Source: Ruminococcus sp. XPD3002
Lineage (GTDB): Bacteria; Bacillota; Clostridia; Oscillospirales; Ruminococcaceae
Direction: 5' to 3'
Assembly: GCA_900119535.1 (NCBI GenBank)
Contig: FPJT01000002.1
Coordinates: 1-64,000, forward strand
Length of the DNA: 64,000 bases
The translations under genes were made by a program, and so were the position numbers. The notes beneath the pieces were generated by a model. The model saw only the letters and a program-made list of their open reading frames with translations, did not search any database and was not told where the DNA came from. Position 1 is the first letter of the stretch, and every line of letters starts with the position of its first letter. Of the stretch, positions 24,785-35,100 are shown in pieces.

Positions 24785-26167
24785 ATGGCATTTGAGGGAC
24801 TTTCCGAAAAACTCAATAACGTCTTCAAAAAACTGAAATCCCGCGGCAAGCTTACCGAGGCCGATGTAAAAGAGGCTATGCGTGAGGTAAAACTCGCACT
24901 TCTCGAAGCCGATGTAAGCTATAAGGTCGTTAAGGACTTCGTGGCTAAGGTCTCTGAAAGAGCCGTCGGAGAGGATGTTCTCGCAAGCCTTACTCCTGCA
25001 CAGCAGGTAATCAAAATTGTTAACGAGGAGCTCGTTGAGCTCATGGGCAACAGAAATGCCCGTATAAATTTCGCTTCTAAGCCGCCGACAGTAATCATGA
25101 TGTGCGGACTTCAGGGTTCAGGTAAGACCACACACGCTGCAAAGCTCGCCAAGATGCTTAAAAAAGAGGGACACCGTCCCCTGCTTGCAGCCTGCGATAT
25201 CTACCGTCCTGCTGCTATCAATCAGCTTCAGGTCGTAGGTCATAAGGCAGATGTAAAGGTCTTTGAAATGGGACAGACAAATCCTGTTACCATTGCCGGC
25301 GAGGCTCTTAAGTACGCTAAGGATTACGGTCACGATGTCCTTATTATAGATACCGCAGGACGTCTTCATATCGATGAGACTCTCATGCAGGAGCTTAAGG
25401 ATATCAAGGAGCTTACAAAACCCGACGAGATCATGCTCGTTGTTGATGCTATGACAGGTCAGGACGCTGTTAACGTTGCCAAGGCTTTCGATGAGGCCGT
25501 AGGCATCACAGGCGTACTTATGTCAAAGCTCGATTCCGATACCAGAGGCGGTGCTGCACTTTCAGTACTCTCTGTTACGGGTAAGCCAATAAAGTTCGTT
25601 GGTATGGGCGAAAAGCTCGACGATTTCGAGCAGTTCCACCCCGAGCGTATGGCTTCACGTATCCTCGGTATGGGCGATGTTCTTACCCTTATCGAAAAGG
25701 CTGAGAACGTTATGACTCAGCAGGATGCGGAAAAACTCAGCAAGAAGTTCAAGGAGAATAAGTTCGATATGGACGATCTCCTCGATCAGATGAAGCAGAT
25801 AAAGAAAATGGGTTCGATGAAGTCCATAATCGGTATGCTTCCAGGCGTAGGCGATAAGCTTAAGGACGTGGATATCGATGACAGCCAGCTTAACCGCATA
25901 GAGGCTATGATAACTTCCATGACAAAGGCTGAACGCGCTAAGCCTTCTATTATAAATCCGTCAAGAAAAAGACGTATCGCTGCAGGTTCGGGCACTAAGG
26001 TAGAGGAAGTTAACCGACTTCTTAAGCAGTTCGACCAGATGCAGCAGATGATGAAGAAGTTTACAGGCAAGAACAGCAAGATGAATATGCGTAAGGCAAG
26101 AAAAGCTCTTGCAGGCATGAACTTCGACAAGTATACAGGAAAGGGCGGCGGAGATCTGCCGTTCTGA
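24785..26167 (+). CDS. ffh: Signal recognition particle GTPase Ffh (SRP54)
   Basis: 460 residues, normal length. An N-terminal four-helix bundle is followed by the GTPase domain with P-loop GLQGSGKTTHAAKLA, the DTAGRLHID motif and SKLDSDTRGGAAL. The C-terminal methionine-rich M domain (IIGMLPGVG..., SRKRRIAAGSG, MQQMMKKF) binds SRP RNA and signal sequences, and the protein ends in a Gly-rich tail. AAAGGAGG lies before the ATG. Its RNA partner is encoded at 42701-42836 in the same window. Confidence 0.98.
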   Translation: MAFEGLSEKLNNVFKKLKSRGKLTEADVKEAMREVKLALLEADVSYKVVKDFVAKVSERAVGEDVLASLTPAQQVIKIVNEELVELMGNRNARINFASKPPTVIMMCGLQGSGKTTHAAKLAKMLKKEGHRPLLAACDIYRPAAINQLQVVGHKADVKVFEMGQTNPVTIAGEALKYAKDYGHDVLIIDTAGRLHIDETLMQELKDIKELTKPDEIMLVVDAMTGQDAVNVAKAFDEAVGITGVLMSKLDSDTRGGAALSVLSVTGKPIKFVGMGEKLDDFEQFHPERMASRILGMGDVLTLIEKAENVMTQQDAEKLSKKFKENKFDMDDLLDQMKQIKKMGSMKSIIGMLPGVGDKLKDVDIDDSQLNRIEAMITSMTKAERAKPSIINPSRKRRIAAGSGTKVEEVNRLLKQFDQMQQMMKKFTGKNSKMNMRKARKALAGMNFDKYTGKGGGDLPF

Positions 26168-26230
26168 TAAAATGCTTTCAATGCGGTCTCCCGCCGCTTT
26201 GATATAAAATTTTTTGGAGGTGAATATACA

Positions 26231-26473
26231 ATGGCAGTAAAGATCAGACTCAGAAGAATGGGCGCTAAGAAGGCTCCTTTCTATCGTGTAGTTGTTGCTG
26301 ATTCAAGATACCCAAGAGACGGTCGTTTCGTTGAGGAGATCGGTTACTACGATCCCACAAAGGAGCCATCAGTTGTTAAGATCGACGCTGATAAGGCTAA
26401 GGAATGGATCGCTAAGGGAGCACAGCCTACAGATACAGTAAAGGTTATCCTTAAGAAGGAAGGCATCCTTTAA
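26231..26473 (+). CDS. rpsP: 30S ribosomal protein S16
   Basis: 80 residues. The family start [42 protein letters not shown] is intact (positions 1-42). TTGGAGG precedes the ATG. It sits in the usual ffh-rpsP order, 63 bp after ffh. Confidence 0.98.
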   Translation: MAVKIRLRRMGAKKAPFYRVVVADSRYPRDGRFVEEIGYYDPTKEPSVVKIDADKAKEWIAKGAQPTDTVKVILKKEGIL

Positions 26474-26603
26474 TTATTAAACAGAAAGAGCAGCCGCTCC
26501 GATATGTACGAAAGTGACCGCTGCTGAGCTTTATGCTCGGTGGCCGAGCTTGCTTTCAACGGGGAAGATGCTGCCCGCAAAGAGTCTCTATGGAGGACGA
26601 CTT

Positions 26604-26837
26604 ATGAAAGATTTACTTTATGCAATTGCAGCAGGTCTCGTTGAGGACAAGTCTGCTATCAAGATCGTAGAGGATGAGCCTGACGCTGAAGGCGTTATCG
26701 TATTTCACCTCTCCGTTGCTCCCGATGATATGGGACGCGTAATTGGTAAGCAGGGCAGGATCGCAAAGGCACTCAGAACTATCATGAGAGCCGGCGCTGC
26801 TAAGAAGGATCTCAAAGTTTCTGTTACTATTGAATAA
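26604..26837 (+). CDS. khpA: KH-domain RNA-binding protein KhpA
   Basis: The ATG at 26604 is chosen over 26514 because GGAGG lies 8 nt upstream and the family begins MKDLL; this gives 77 residues. The KH core GRVIGKQGRIAKALRTIM carries the GxxG loop (GKQG). KhpA forms a heterodimer with KhpB and binds RNA in Firmicutes. The rimM and trmD genes that often follow are absent; a terminator comes next. Confidence 0.93.
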   Translation: MKDLLYAIAAGLVEDKSAIKIVEDEPDAEGVIVFHLSVAPDDMGRVIGKQGRIAKALRTIMRAGAAKKDLKVSVTIE

Positions 26838-26851
26838 TTGGAAAATAACTT

Positions 26852-26884
26852 ATCCGCTGATCGCTCAGCGGATTTTTCTTTTTA
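26852..26884 (+). terminator. Terminator of the ylxM-khpA operon
   Basis: ATCCGCTGA/TCAGCGGAT stem with a TCGC loop, followed by TTTTCTTTTT; it overlaps the stop codon of the convergent corA gene. Confidence 0.9.
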
Positions 26885-27796
26885 TAGCCATTTTTTCTTT
26901 CGGAAGAATACAAGGCTTACTATCACTATGATCATACTTATCGCTATGACTATCGGATAGGATGCCTTGTATTCAAGTTCGGGCATGTATTTGAAGTTCA
27001 TTCCGTACCAGCCTGCAATGAGAGTAAGAGGCATGAAAATGGTCGTAACTATGGTGAGTATGGTCATGATGCGGTTCTGCTTTATGTCCAGCTGTGACTG
27101 GTAAAGCTCGCGTATCTGTGCGGTGTAGTCGCGGAGTGCGGCTGTTGTATCGTGCAGACGTACTATGCGCTGTGTGAAAAGATGGAAATAGCGTACATTG
27201 TCGTGGCTGAAGAAATTGTTCTCGTTTTCTTCGAGCTCCTGCCCGAGGTCCTCCAGCTGTTCATAGTGGATACGCATATCACGGAGGTTGCTCCTTATTT
27301 CGCTGAGACGCTTGGGGTAGTTATCCTCGTTGCCTGCAAGGATATTGTCCTCCATTTCGTCGAGCTCTGCGTCAAAGCGTTCAAGGATAGTCTGGTCGAT
27401 ACTGATTATCTCTTCAAGGAAATCGTATATGAAGCGTTCGAGAGAAGGCTTTGTCCAGCGCTTTGTTTTTATGATGCCCTGTATTATTTTTTCTGCTGTA
27501 CCGCTGTCATCTATGAAAACGATGCCTTTTTCGTCGAGTGCGAAGGCAAAACGACTGTTCTCGCCTGATATGTCCTTTCTGTCGGGAATGGAGAATGTAC
27601 CTGTAAGGGAATCGTAGTTCACTTCGGCTTTGGTGCTGTGTATCTCGGAGGTTATGTCAAGTTCGATGCCCATATCGAATTGTGAACTTCTGCTGAGCCA
27701 TTCCTCGGTAGTAAGTACTGCTACGTATTTCTCCTTTTCGTTTTTTGGATGGATATCCTTACGCTGTTCAAGCGTATTTTTTATTATATAGTACAT
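26882..27796 (-). CDS. corA: CorA-family magnesium/divalent cation transporter
   Basis: The start at 27796 is chosen because AGGAG lies 8 nt upstream; earlier ATGs sit on or before that site and repeat C2 lies just beyond. 304 residues. A cytoplasmic alpha/beta domain and long helices (to about residue 235) are followed by two C-terminal transmembrane helices. The first ends in the selectivity motif YGMNFKYMPE. The last ends in a basic FFRKKKWL tail, as in the family. Its transcript begins in repeat C2. Confidence 0.93.
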   Translation of the reverse strand: MYYIIKNTLEQRKDIHPKNEKEKYVAVLTTEEWLSRSSQFDMGIELDITSEIHSTKAEVNYDSLTGTFSIPDRKDISGENSRFAFALDEKGIVFIDDSGTAEKIIQGIIKTKRWTKPSLERFIYDFLEEIISIDQTILERFDAELDEMEDNILAGNEDNYPKRLSEIRSNLRDMRIHYEQLEDLGQELEENENNFFSHDNVRYFHLFTQRIVRLHDTTAALRDYTAQIRELYQSQLDIKQNRIMTILTIVTTIFMPLTLIAGWYGMNFKYMPELEYKASYPIVIAISMIIVIVSLVFFRKKKWL

Positions 27797-27828
27797 TTCT
27801 TTCATCTCCTGAGAGTTAGTGGAATATG

Positions 27829-27989
27829 AACATTCAGATAAATATATAATGAATGCTTTTGCATTCATTATATCATAAAAGCGAAGCGTTATGATATAAT
27901 TGTCCGATATGCAGGGAGCAGATCAGAGATCTGCGTATCTGCAAGGACATTCAGATAAATATATAATGAATGCTTTTGCATTCATTATA
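27829..27989 (-). repeat. Family C palindromic leader repeat, copy C2
   Basis: Two TATAATGAATGC/GCATTCATTATA hairpins flank a central part with ATATCAT/ATGATAT arms, ATATGCAGGGAGCAG, and a perfect CAGATC/GATCTG stem. CATTCAGATAAATATATAATG occurs at both ends. It matches copy C1 at 23740-23886 and lies in the corA leader. Confidence 0.87.
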
Positions 27990-28012
27990 TCATATAATTA
28001 AGTTTATGTAAA
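27984..28012 (-). promoter_or_regulatory. Promoter entering repeat C2 (corA)
   Basis: Minus strand: TTTACA (28012 to 28007), 17 bp, TATAAT (27989 to 27984). The -10 is the outer edge of repeat C2. Confidence 0.6.
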
Positions 28013-28033
28013 GCCGCTTCATAGCTGATTGTA

Positions 28034-28062
28034 TTGACAGCCGTATACAGGTCTGATATAAT
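28034..28062 (+). promoter_or_regulatory. Consensus promoter of the FliB-like gene
   Basis: Perfect TTGACA (28034-28039), 17 bp, perfect TATAAT (28057-28062), 30-42 nt before the candidate start codons. Confidence 0.85.
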
Positions 28063-28092
28063 TATTGTGTTTGCAGGAAACAATAAGATGAA

Positions 28093-29112
28093 ATGAGGAT
28101 GAAAATGATATTCAGAATACCGGAGTATTACAGAAAATTCCGCTGTATTGCCGATAAATGCCGCGATAACTGCTGTATCGGCTGGGAAATAGATATAGAC
28201 GATGAAACAGCAGACTTCTATCGTACTGTGAAGGGTGAGTTCGGGGAAAGACTGAAAGATTCGATCAACGAAGGTTCTTTCATACTTACAGAGGATGAAC
28301 GCTGTCCCTTTCTCAGCCGCAGTGGACTCTGCGATATATTCACTTCTCTCGGCGAGGAGCATCTTTGCCAGATATGTACGGATCATCCGCGTTTTTTCGA
28401 GTGGTTCGGTGCAGTCAAAGAGGGCGGCACGGGTATGTGCTGCGAGGAAGCAGCAAGGCTGATACTTTCAGAGGACATGGTACTCACGGAGGAGGTTGTC
28501 CCCGACGAGGAGTGTGACGAATGCGATGAGGTACTGTATGATCTGCTCTTTGAAGCGAGGAACGCTGTTTTCGGCATACTGAAAGAGCGTCCCCTTGCGG
28601 AGGCGGTAAGCTGTATACTCGGATTTGCGGAGGAATTACAGATACGTATGGATTCCGGGGAATTCTCTCTGCCCGAAGATATCGTCTGTATAGCTCCGGA
28701 AGTCCCTGATATACCGTCGGTCATCGGTTTTTACTCGGAGCTTGAACCCATTGATCCTCAGTGGATACCTTTCATCAGTCGGCTGAATGATAAAAATGAG
28801 GGACACTGTCCCCTTCCCGGGCATGAGATAATGCTGAAAAGAGTTGCTGTGTATTTCATATACAGGTATTTCATGAAGGGAGTTTTTGACGGCGAGATAC
28901 TGTCCCGTGTCAAGCTTGCGGTACTGAGTACCTGGTTCATAGGCTTCATATGGCGGAAAACAGGTTCATACGGAGACGATGCCGCATGGCTTGCGAAGAA
29001 CTACTCCAAGGAGATAGAGTATTGTCAGGAGAATATCGATGCTCTTGCCGATGCCTCCTACACTATGCCCTGCTTTTCTTCCGAGAGACTTGCAGGAATG
29101 TTTTATGAATAA
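28093..29112 (+). CDS. FliB-like cysteine-cluster protein (flagellin lysine-N-methylase family)
   Basis: 339 residues from 28093; ATGs at 28099 and 28105 are equally possible, because the ribosome-binding site is weak. The N-terminal half has the Cys clusters of the family: CIADKCRDNCCIGWEID, CPFLSRSGLCDI, HLCQICTDHPRF and GMCCEEAARL, likely ligands for a metal cluster. The C-terminal half is helical. Family members are annotated as flagellin lysine methylases, but no flagellar gene is in this window and many gut Firmicutes carry such genes without flagella, so the true substrate is open. Monocistronic, from a consensus promoter to a strong terminator. Confidence 0.75.
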   Translation: MRMKMIFRIPEYYRKFRCIADKCRDNCCIGWEIDIDDETADFYRTVKGEFGERLKDSINEGSFILTEDERCPFLSRSGLCDIFTSLGEEHLCQICTDHPRFFEWFGAVKEGGTGMCCEEAARLILSEDMVLTEEVVPDEECDECDEVLYDLLFEARNAVFGILKERPLAEAVSCILGFAEELQIRMDSGEFSLPEDIVCIAPEVPDIPSVIGFYSELEPIDPQWIPFISRLNDKNEGHCPLPGHEIMLKRVAVYFIYRYFMKGVFDGEILSRVKLAVLSTWFIGFIWRKTGSYGDDAAWLAKNYSKEIEYCQENIDALADASYTMPCFSSERLAGMFYE

Positions 29113-29117
29113 AATAA

Positions 29118-29154
29118 ACGAGCTGTTCACAGTAATGAACAGCTCGTCTTTTTA
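29118..29154 (+). terminator. Terminator between the convergent FliB-like and LRR genes
   Basis: ACGAGCTGTTCA/TGAACAGCTCGT, a perfect 12-bp stem, followed by CTTTTTATG. It lies 23 bp from the stop of the minus-strand LRR gene, whose transcript it may also end. Confidence 0.88.
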
Positions 29155-29176
29155 TGTCTTTATGCCTGTGGTGTTA

Positions 29177-32100
29177 TCAGCCGCCGTTTTTGCGGAATGA
29201 AAGGAAGTCTGCCTTTCCGCCTACGGACTGATATGAGTAGAACATGAGGATGAGAGATGCATCAGATGCGTCTATCTTTCCGTCCTCGTTTGCGTCAGCA
29301 GCCTTTAACTGTGCTTCAGTTGCGTCCGGCTTGTCGCCTACTGAAAGTGCAGAATAGATCATAAGAACTGCGGATGCGTCGGATGCGCTTATCTTGCCGT
29401 CGCCGTCCATATCACAGAGAGTGATCTCAGGCTCGGGTGCCTTTGTTGTTGCAGGGATCGTTGTAGTTGCAGGTGCTGTAGTTACAGGTTCAGTTGTTGA
29501 AACAGCAGGTTTAGCTGTGGTCTTTACAGCATCAGTTGTTGAAACAGCAGGTTTAGCTGTGGTCTTTACCGCATCAGTTGTTGAAACAGCAGGTTTAGCT
29601 GTGGTCTTTACCGCAGCAGTTGTTGATACTACAGGTTTAGCTGTGGTCTTTACAGCAGCAGTTGTTGATACTACAGGTTTAGCTGTGGTTGTTATTGTAG
29701 TAGTGGCTGTTGTAGCCTTGGTAGTAGTTGTAGTTGTTGGCTTGGTGGTTGTGGTAGTAGTGGTAGTTGTTGTTGGCTTGGTAGTTGTGGTTGTAGTGGT
29801 AGTAGTTGGCTTGGTAGTAGTTGTAGTAGTGGTAGTAGTAGTAGTTGTTGTTGTGGTTGTCGTAGTTGTAGTTGCCTTTGCTGTAGTTGTTACTGCACTC
29901 ATGGACTTCAGCTCTTTCTCGTTGATAGATACGAGCAATACTGATACGCTGAGGTCTGAACCCTCTGCTGCAAATGCAATGTCTGATGTCTTTGTTGATA
30001 TCGGGATGATAGTGATAACTGCCTTGCCCTTTGCATCAAATACAGCTTCTTCCTTTACCTTTACAGAGTCTGCGCCCTTTGTTATAACGAGCTTCTTGCC
30101 CTCTGCCTCTGATGCAGGCTTTGCTGTTATCTCTATTGCAGTTTCTTTGCCGCGTGCTGTAAGGATGCGGCTGCTGTCTGCATAGATGGATACGATGTTA
30201 TCAGGTACGATTACCTTTGTTGTCTGCGCCTTTACTGAAACTGCACTGTAGCTTCTGCATGAATCGGTTATCTCAAGTGTGAGTGAACCTGAAGGAAGTG
30301 CGCCCTTTGAAGCCTGTACAGCGAATGTGTTGGTATAAGGCTCATCCTCTGTGATTATAGGTGTTACAACGCAGTCAACTGCCTTGTCACCTGATTTTAC
30401 GATAACGCTCTTGTTTGTAACCGATGTTACATCCATGAACTTTGTGAATGTGAGAACGATATTTCCGTCGATAACAGCTGCACTGTCTATCTCAGGTGTT
30501 TCAAGGCTTATTGCCGAGAAGTTAACGTCTGTACGTATCGGAGGAACGTCCATCCAGTCACTGAACTGAGTCTCATAACCGTCCTTTTCAAACTTGACTC
30601 TCCAGAGACCTTCCGGAACATCCCATGCGTATTCACCGTTTTCATCGGTGGTCAGCGGATTCTTCTGGTCGAAGTCCTCCGAATTCCACTCTGTCTCCTC
30701 GCCTGATTCTGGATCCTTGTAGTATACCGTCATTTTCGCTCCCGCGACTCGATTCCGTCTGACGGCTTCGTAAACAAATCCGCTCGGATCGATGAGTACT
30801 CCGATATAGCCGTTTTCTGCGTATGCGATCTCTTCATCGAGTTTTGCATTGAGCCACTTGAAGATTCCGCCTACTATAAGATGTGCGGTTATAGCGCCGA
30901 CTATACCGCCGACCACAGCTCCTACAGCAGTTCCTGCACCGGGGCAGATGAATGTACCGATAGCTGCGCCGATCTTGGAGCCGATAGCTGTACCTGCCTT
31001 GCCTACGAGTGCTGAGCCTACCAGTGTATAGCCAACTTCTGCGGCAGCAAGTCCGAGAGTCTTTGCAGCAAGTACACCGCCGTTGTCAAGCTTGCTTATA
31101 CGCTGCATTCTGTCTACGGTCTTTACGCCTGTGTCGATAAGGCTGATAGTCTTTGATACAACGTCATAGCCCTTCCATAACTTGTCTACAGCAGCGCCTG
31201 ACGGGTTGTTCTTAGCCCATTCAGCGATCATGCTCTTATCGGATGGCTTGCCTGTTACGAGGTCTATAACGCCGTCGATTATGTCTTCGCCTGATGTAAC
31301 GAATATATCCGAGAATTCAGGTTTTGCTGCATCCTTGAAGGATACGCCCTCTCTCTCGGCAGGTACTCTGAGTGTCTGTGTACCTGTTGCACCTGTCCAG
31401 TTGTATACATCGCTGTGTGAAACAGAGGTGTTGTCCTCGGACATAGCGCCGTTTCTTTCGTATGTGTCGAATACATGCTGTGCGGCATCGGATGAAGAAG
31501 GAGTACGTACATAGAAATCGTATTCATTGCCGTTCTCGTCAACTGTTTTTACAGGTGATCTTTCAAATCCGTATGCTGCGGGATCCTTTGCAACGGTATC
31601 TGCATCGACTAATTCGCCGTCTACATATACCTTATCTGTGGTATCAGTATAGATAGAAAGTGATGTATCTGTCTTTCCGTCTGAAACATTTACCTTTGAG
31701 ATGAACGATGATTCGTCCTCGAATACAACGTCCGCAGTTGAATTCTTCTCGATATTGTCGGGAAGATCGATGAGTCCTGCATCGCTTATCTTGTCGGGAG
31801 TTTCGCCGTTTTCGTCTGTAAGGAAGTCACTTGCAATATCATCGGGGATATCGATCTTGTCCTTGCTGAAATCGAATGTAGCCGAATCGTTTGTTATGAA
31901 GCTTATGTTCAGTGCGCCGGGAACATAGGATCTGTTGCCGGGATCGAAATATCCGTAAGCTACCCATGCTTTTCTTTCGGGTACCCAGTTTGCCTCGATA
32001 GACTTTGTATCATCGCCCTTTCTGCTTATAACGAAGAGCTTGCTGATATTGTCCGAATTGGACATCTCTATCTCGAATTCAAATGGATATGAAGGATTGA

Positions 32101-35100
32101 AGCTGATAACGGGACGCGAACCCTCTGTGAATACAGGGGTTATATCCATATGCTGACCGCCGCCGTTATAGCTGAGATATACAGCCTCTACCATAGGCTT
32201 TGAAGGTGCGTAGTTTACTGTTATGGTCTTTGAATTGCTGTCGCCGATAGCTGCATATATCTCGTAGTTTTCACCGCTTTCCTTCTTTGGAAGTTCAAGC
32301 AGTGAGGAGTATTTTCCTGTCTTTTCGTTTGACTTTACGGTTGTGAGCTTCTCGCCGTCAACGAAGATGTCAACATCCTTGTCGGGAGCAGCGATACCTC
32401 TTACTGTAAGTGAATTTGTGTTTATGCTGTTCGGAGCACTTACTGTTACGAGAGGAGTCTTTACGTCAACAGTACCGATGCCCTCACGCCATGTTTCGTC
32501 ATCGTATGTGAAAGTAAGTGAAGCTGTTACTCTGTGAGTGCCGTATTCTCTTACCTTTGCGGCGAATTTGACTGTATCGCTGATCTCGGTAAGTTCCTTT
32601 GTAAATACCGTAAGGTCGGGATTGCCCTCGTCGGAGATGCTTGTGTATACAAGCTCCATGCCCTCGGGGAGATTTACCTGAAGTACGGGCTTTACGTCCT
32701 CTTCAAAGAGGAAAGGTGTGAGCTGATAGGTGAGAGAGAAGTTTACAACTCCGTCAACACCGATGCTGTCAGTGTTTGCAGAGAGGTTGATGTTTCTCTT
32801 ATCAAGTATCATGAAGCGCGGATCATAGAGCGATACGCAGTTGGTGAATGAAGTTGATCTGAATCTGAAATCCTTGACAGGTGAAATTACCTCGCTGAGG
32901 CTTGTGCAGTTATAGAATGAAGAATCAAGGATACGATCTACCTTTGAAGGAAGCTTTACTGATTCAAGAGCGGTACAGTTGTAGCACATGCTCTTGCTGA
33001 GCTTTGTGAGACTGTCGGGAAGTTCGAGTTTCTTAAGTGATGAGCATTCAGAGAATATGCCGTTTCCGATCAGTGTAACTGATTCGGGCAGAACAGCTTC
33101 TTCAAGCTTTGTGCAGTAGCTGAATGCAGATTCTCCTATCTCCTTGACTGTATCGGGGATAACTATATTTGTGATATTTTCTCTGAAAGGCGAAATCATA
33201 TCATAGGTTATCTCTTCTGTATCGTCCTTGAATGTAAGAGTTCTGCTGAGGATAGTGCCTTCATCAACGTAGAATGCATAGCTTTCTATATTTGTAAGAA
33301 GGCCTGATACGGATATCTCGGAAAGTGAATTACAGCCTGAGAATGCAGAGCCTGATATTTTCTTTACGCTCTTTGGGATATCAACAGCTGTGATAGATGA
33401 GCATCTTGCAAATGCATCCGAGCCTATAGTTTCGAGTGTTTCGGGAAGTGCTACGTTCTGAAGCTTTTCACAGCCGTTGAACAAAGAGTTCGGTATAGCA
33501 GTGAGTTTAGCCGGGAGAACAGCTTTTTTGAGTGAGATACAATTGTTGAAAGCGCTGTCTCCGATAGTTTTTACTGTATCGGGGATTGTTATCTCTTTGA
33601 GCTTTTCATCGTATTCAAAAGCATAGTTGCCTATTGATGTAAGTGCTGATGAGAGAGTTACGCTTTCAAGAGCATCACAGTATCTGAATGAACCGTTTCC
33701 GATAGTCTTTACGCTGTCGGGGAGAACAATGCTCTTTATCTTGTCGAGGTCATAGAATGCCTCATCCTCTATCGATACTACTGTATCGGGGATAGAAACA
33801 GATGCAATGTAACCTGTCAGGCCGTAGAACATTGTCGGGGTTATCTTCTTTGAACCCTCTGATACTGCGATATCGATAGTTACGTCATCCATTGAATATG
33901 CCCAGGTGTCTACAGATTCAACAGTATCGGGGATAGTAAGCTTTTTGATAGCAGGGCAGTTTGAAATTACGTAACTGCTAATGGTCTCTACGCCGTATGG
34001 TATTTCAAGTTCAGCAAGTGAAGTACAGCCGCTGAACAATGAAGAGCTGATCCTCTTAAGACCTGATGAGAGCTTGACATCAGTAAGAGCGGCACAGTCA
34101 GAGAATGCGCCCGAACCGATGACCTTTACTGTATCAGGTACGGATACCGCCTTGACGGGAGTGTTTGCAAATGCGTTTTCTCCTATCGATGAGAGACCTT
34201 CGTTAAATGTGACTGCTGCAAGCTTTCCGCAGGAGCAGAATGCTTCATTTCCGATAGTATTCACGCTTGCGGGGAGTTCTATGGAAGTGATGCCGTCGCA
34301 GTCATAGAAGGCCGATTCGCCTATTGTTTCTGTTGTATCGGGAAGCTTTACAGCTGTGAGCTTATCGCAGTCATAGAATGCTTCTTCGCCGATAGTCTTA
34401 AGTGTTGAAGGAAGCTTAACGGCAACAAGTGTGTTCCTTAAAGGAGATACCATGATGCTGTTTACCTTTTCGGAACCTTCACTTATTATAAGTGTTCTTT
34501 CAACAACTTCGTCATCCTTGTCATAGCTGTATTCAAATGCATCGTAGTACACATCCTTAAGCTTATCGGAAAGAGTTACATCCTTAAGAGCCTTTGTATT
34601 ATAGAACGCACAGCTTCCGATAGTCTTTACTGATTCGGGGATAACTATCGATGAAAGTGATGTACAGTTGTTGAATGCGCCTGACGGTATGTCAGTGAGA
34701 GATGATGAAAGGGTTGCGGAAGCAAGCTGAGGGCACTCCGAGAAAGCATATTCACCGATCTTTGTAACGCTGTCGGGGATAGTTATGCTTGCAAGGTGTC
34801 CGCAATTATTGAACGCATTGTTTCCGATGGATACGAGACTGTCCGGAAGCTCGATAGCCGCAAGATTGTCATATCCGTTGAATGCGTCGTCGGATATCTC
34901 TGTAGTGCCTTCCTTGACCTTGATAGTGGTCTTTTTAGGCATCTCACCCTTGTATCCTACAAGAACCTTTCCGATGTATACGAGACCGTCCTTGACATTT
35001 TCCTCCCATTTTGTATTGCAGAACGGTCTTGCGCCGAGATGTGTTATATTATCGGACATCTCTACCTTTTCAAGATCATAACAGCAATCGAATGCATAGC

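Noticed and set aside
29488..29695. 42-bp tandem units considered as CRISPR or as a minisatellite of regulatory nature
   Set aside because: Head-to-tail, in frame and without spacers; they encode a protein linker.
29394..30185. Long plus-strand frame of valine-rich sequence
   Set aside because: It is the antisense of the Thr linker and repeats of the LRR-dockerin gene; no ribosome-binding site and pure shadow composition.
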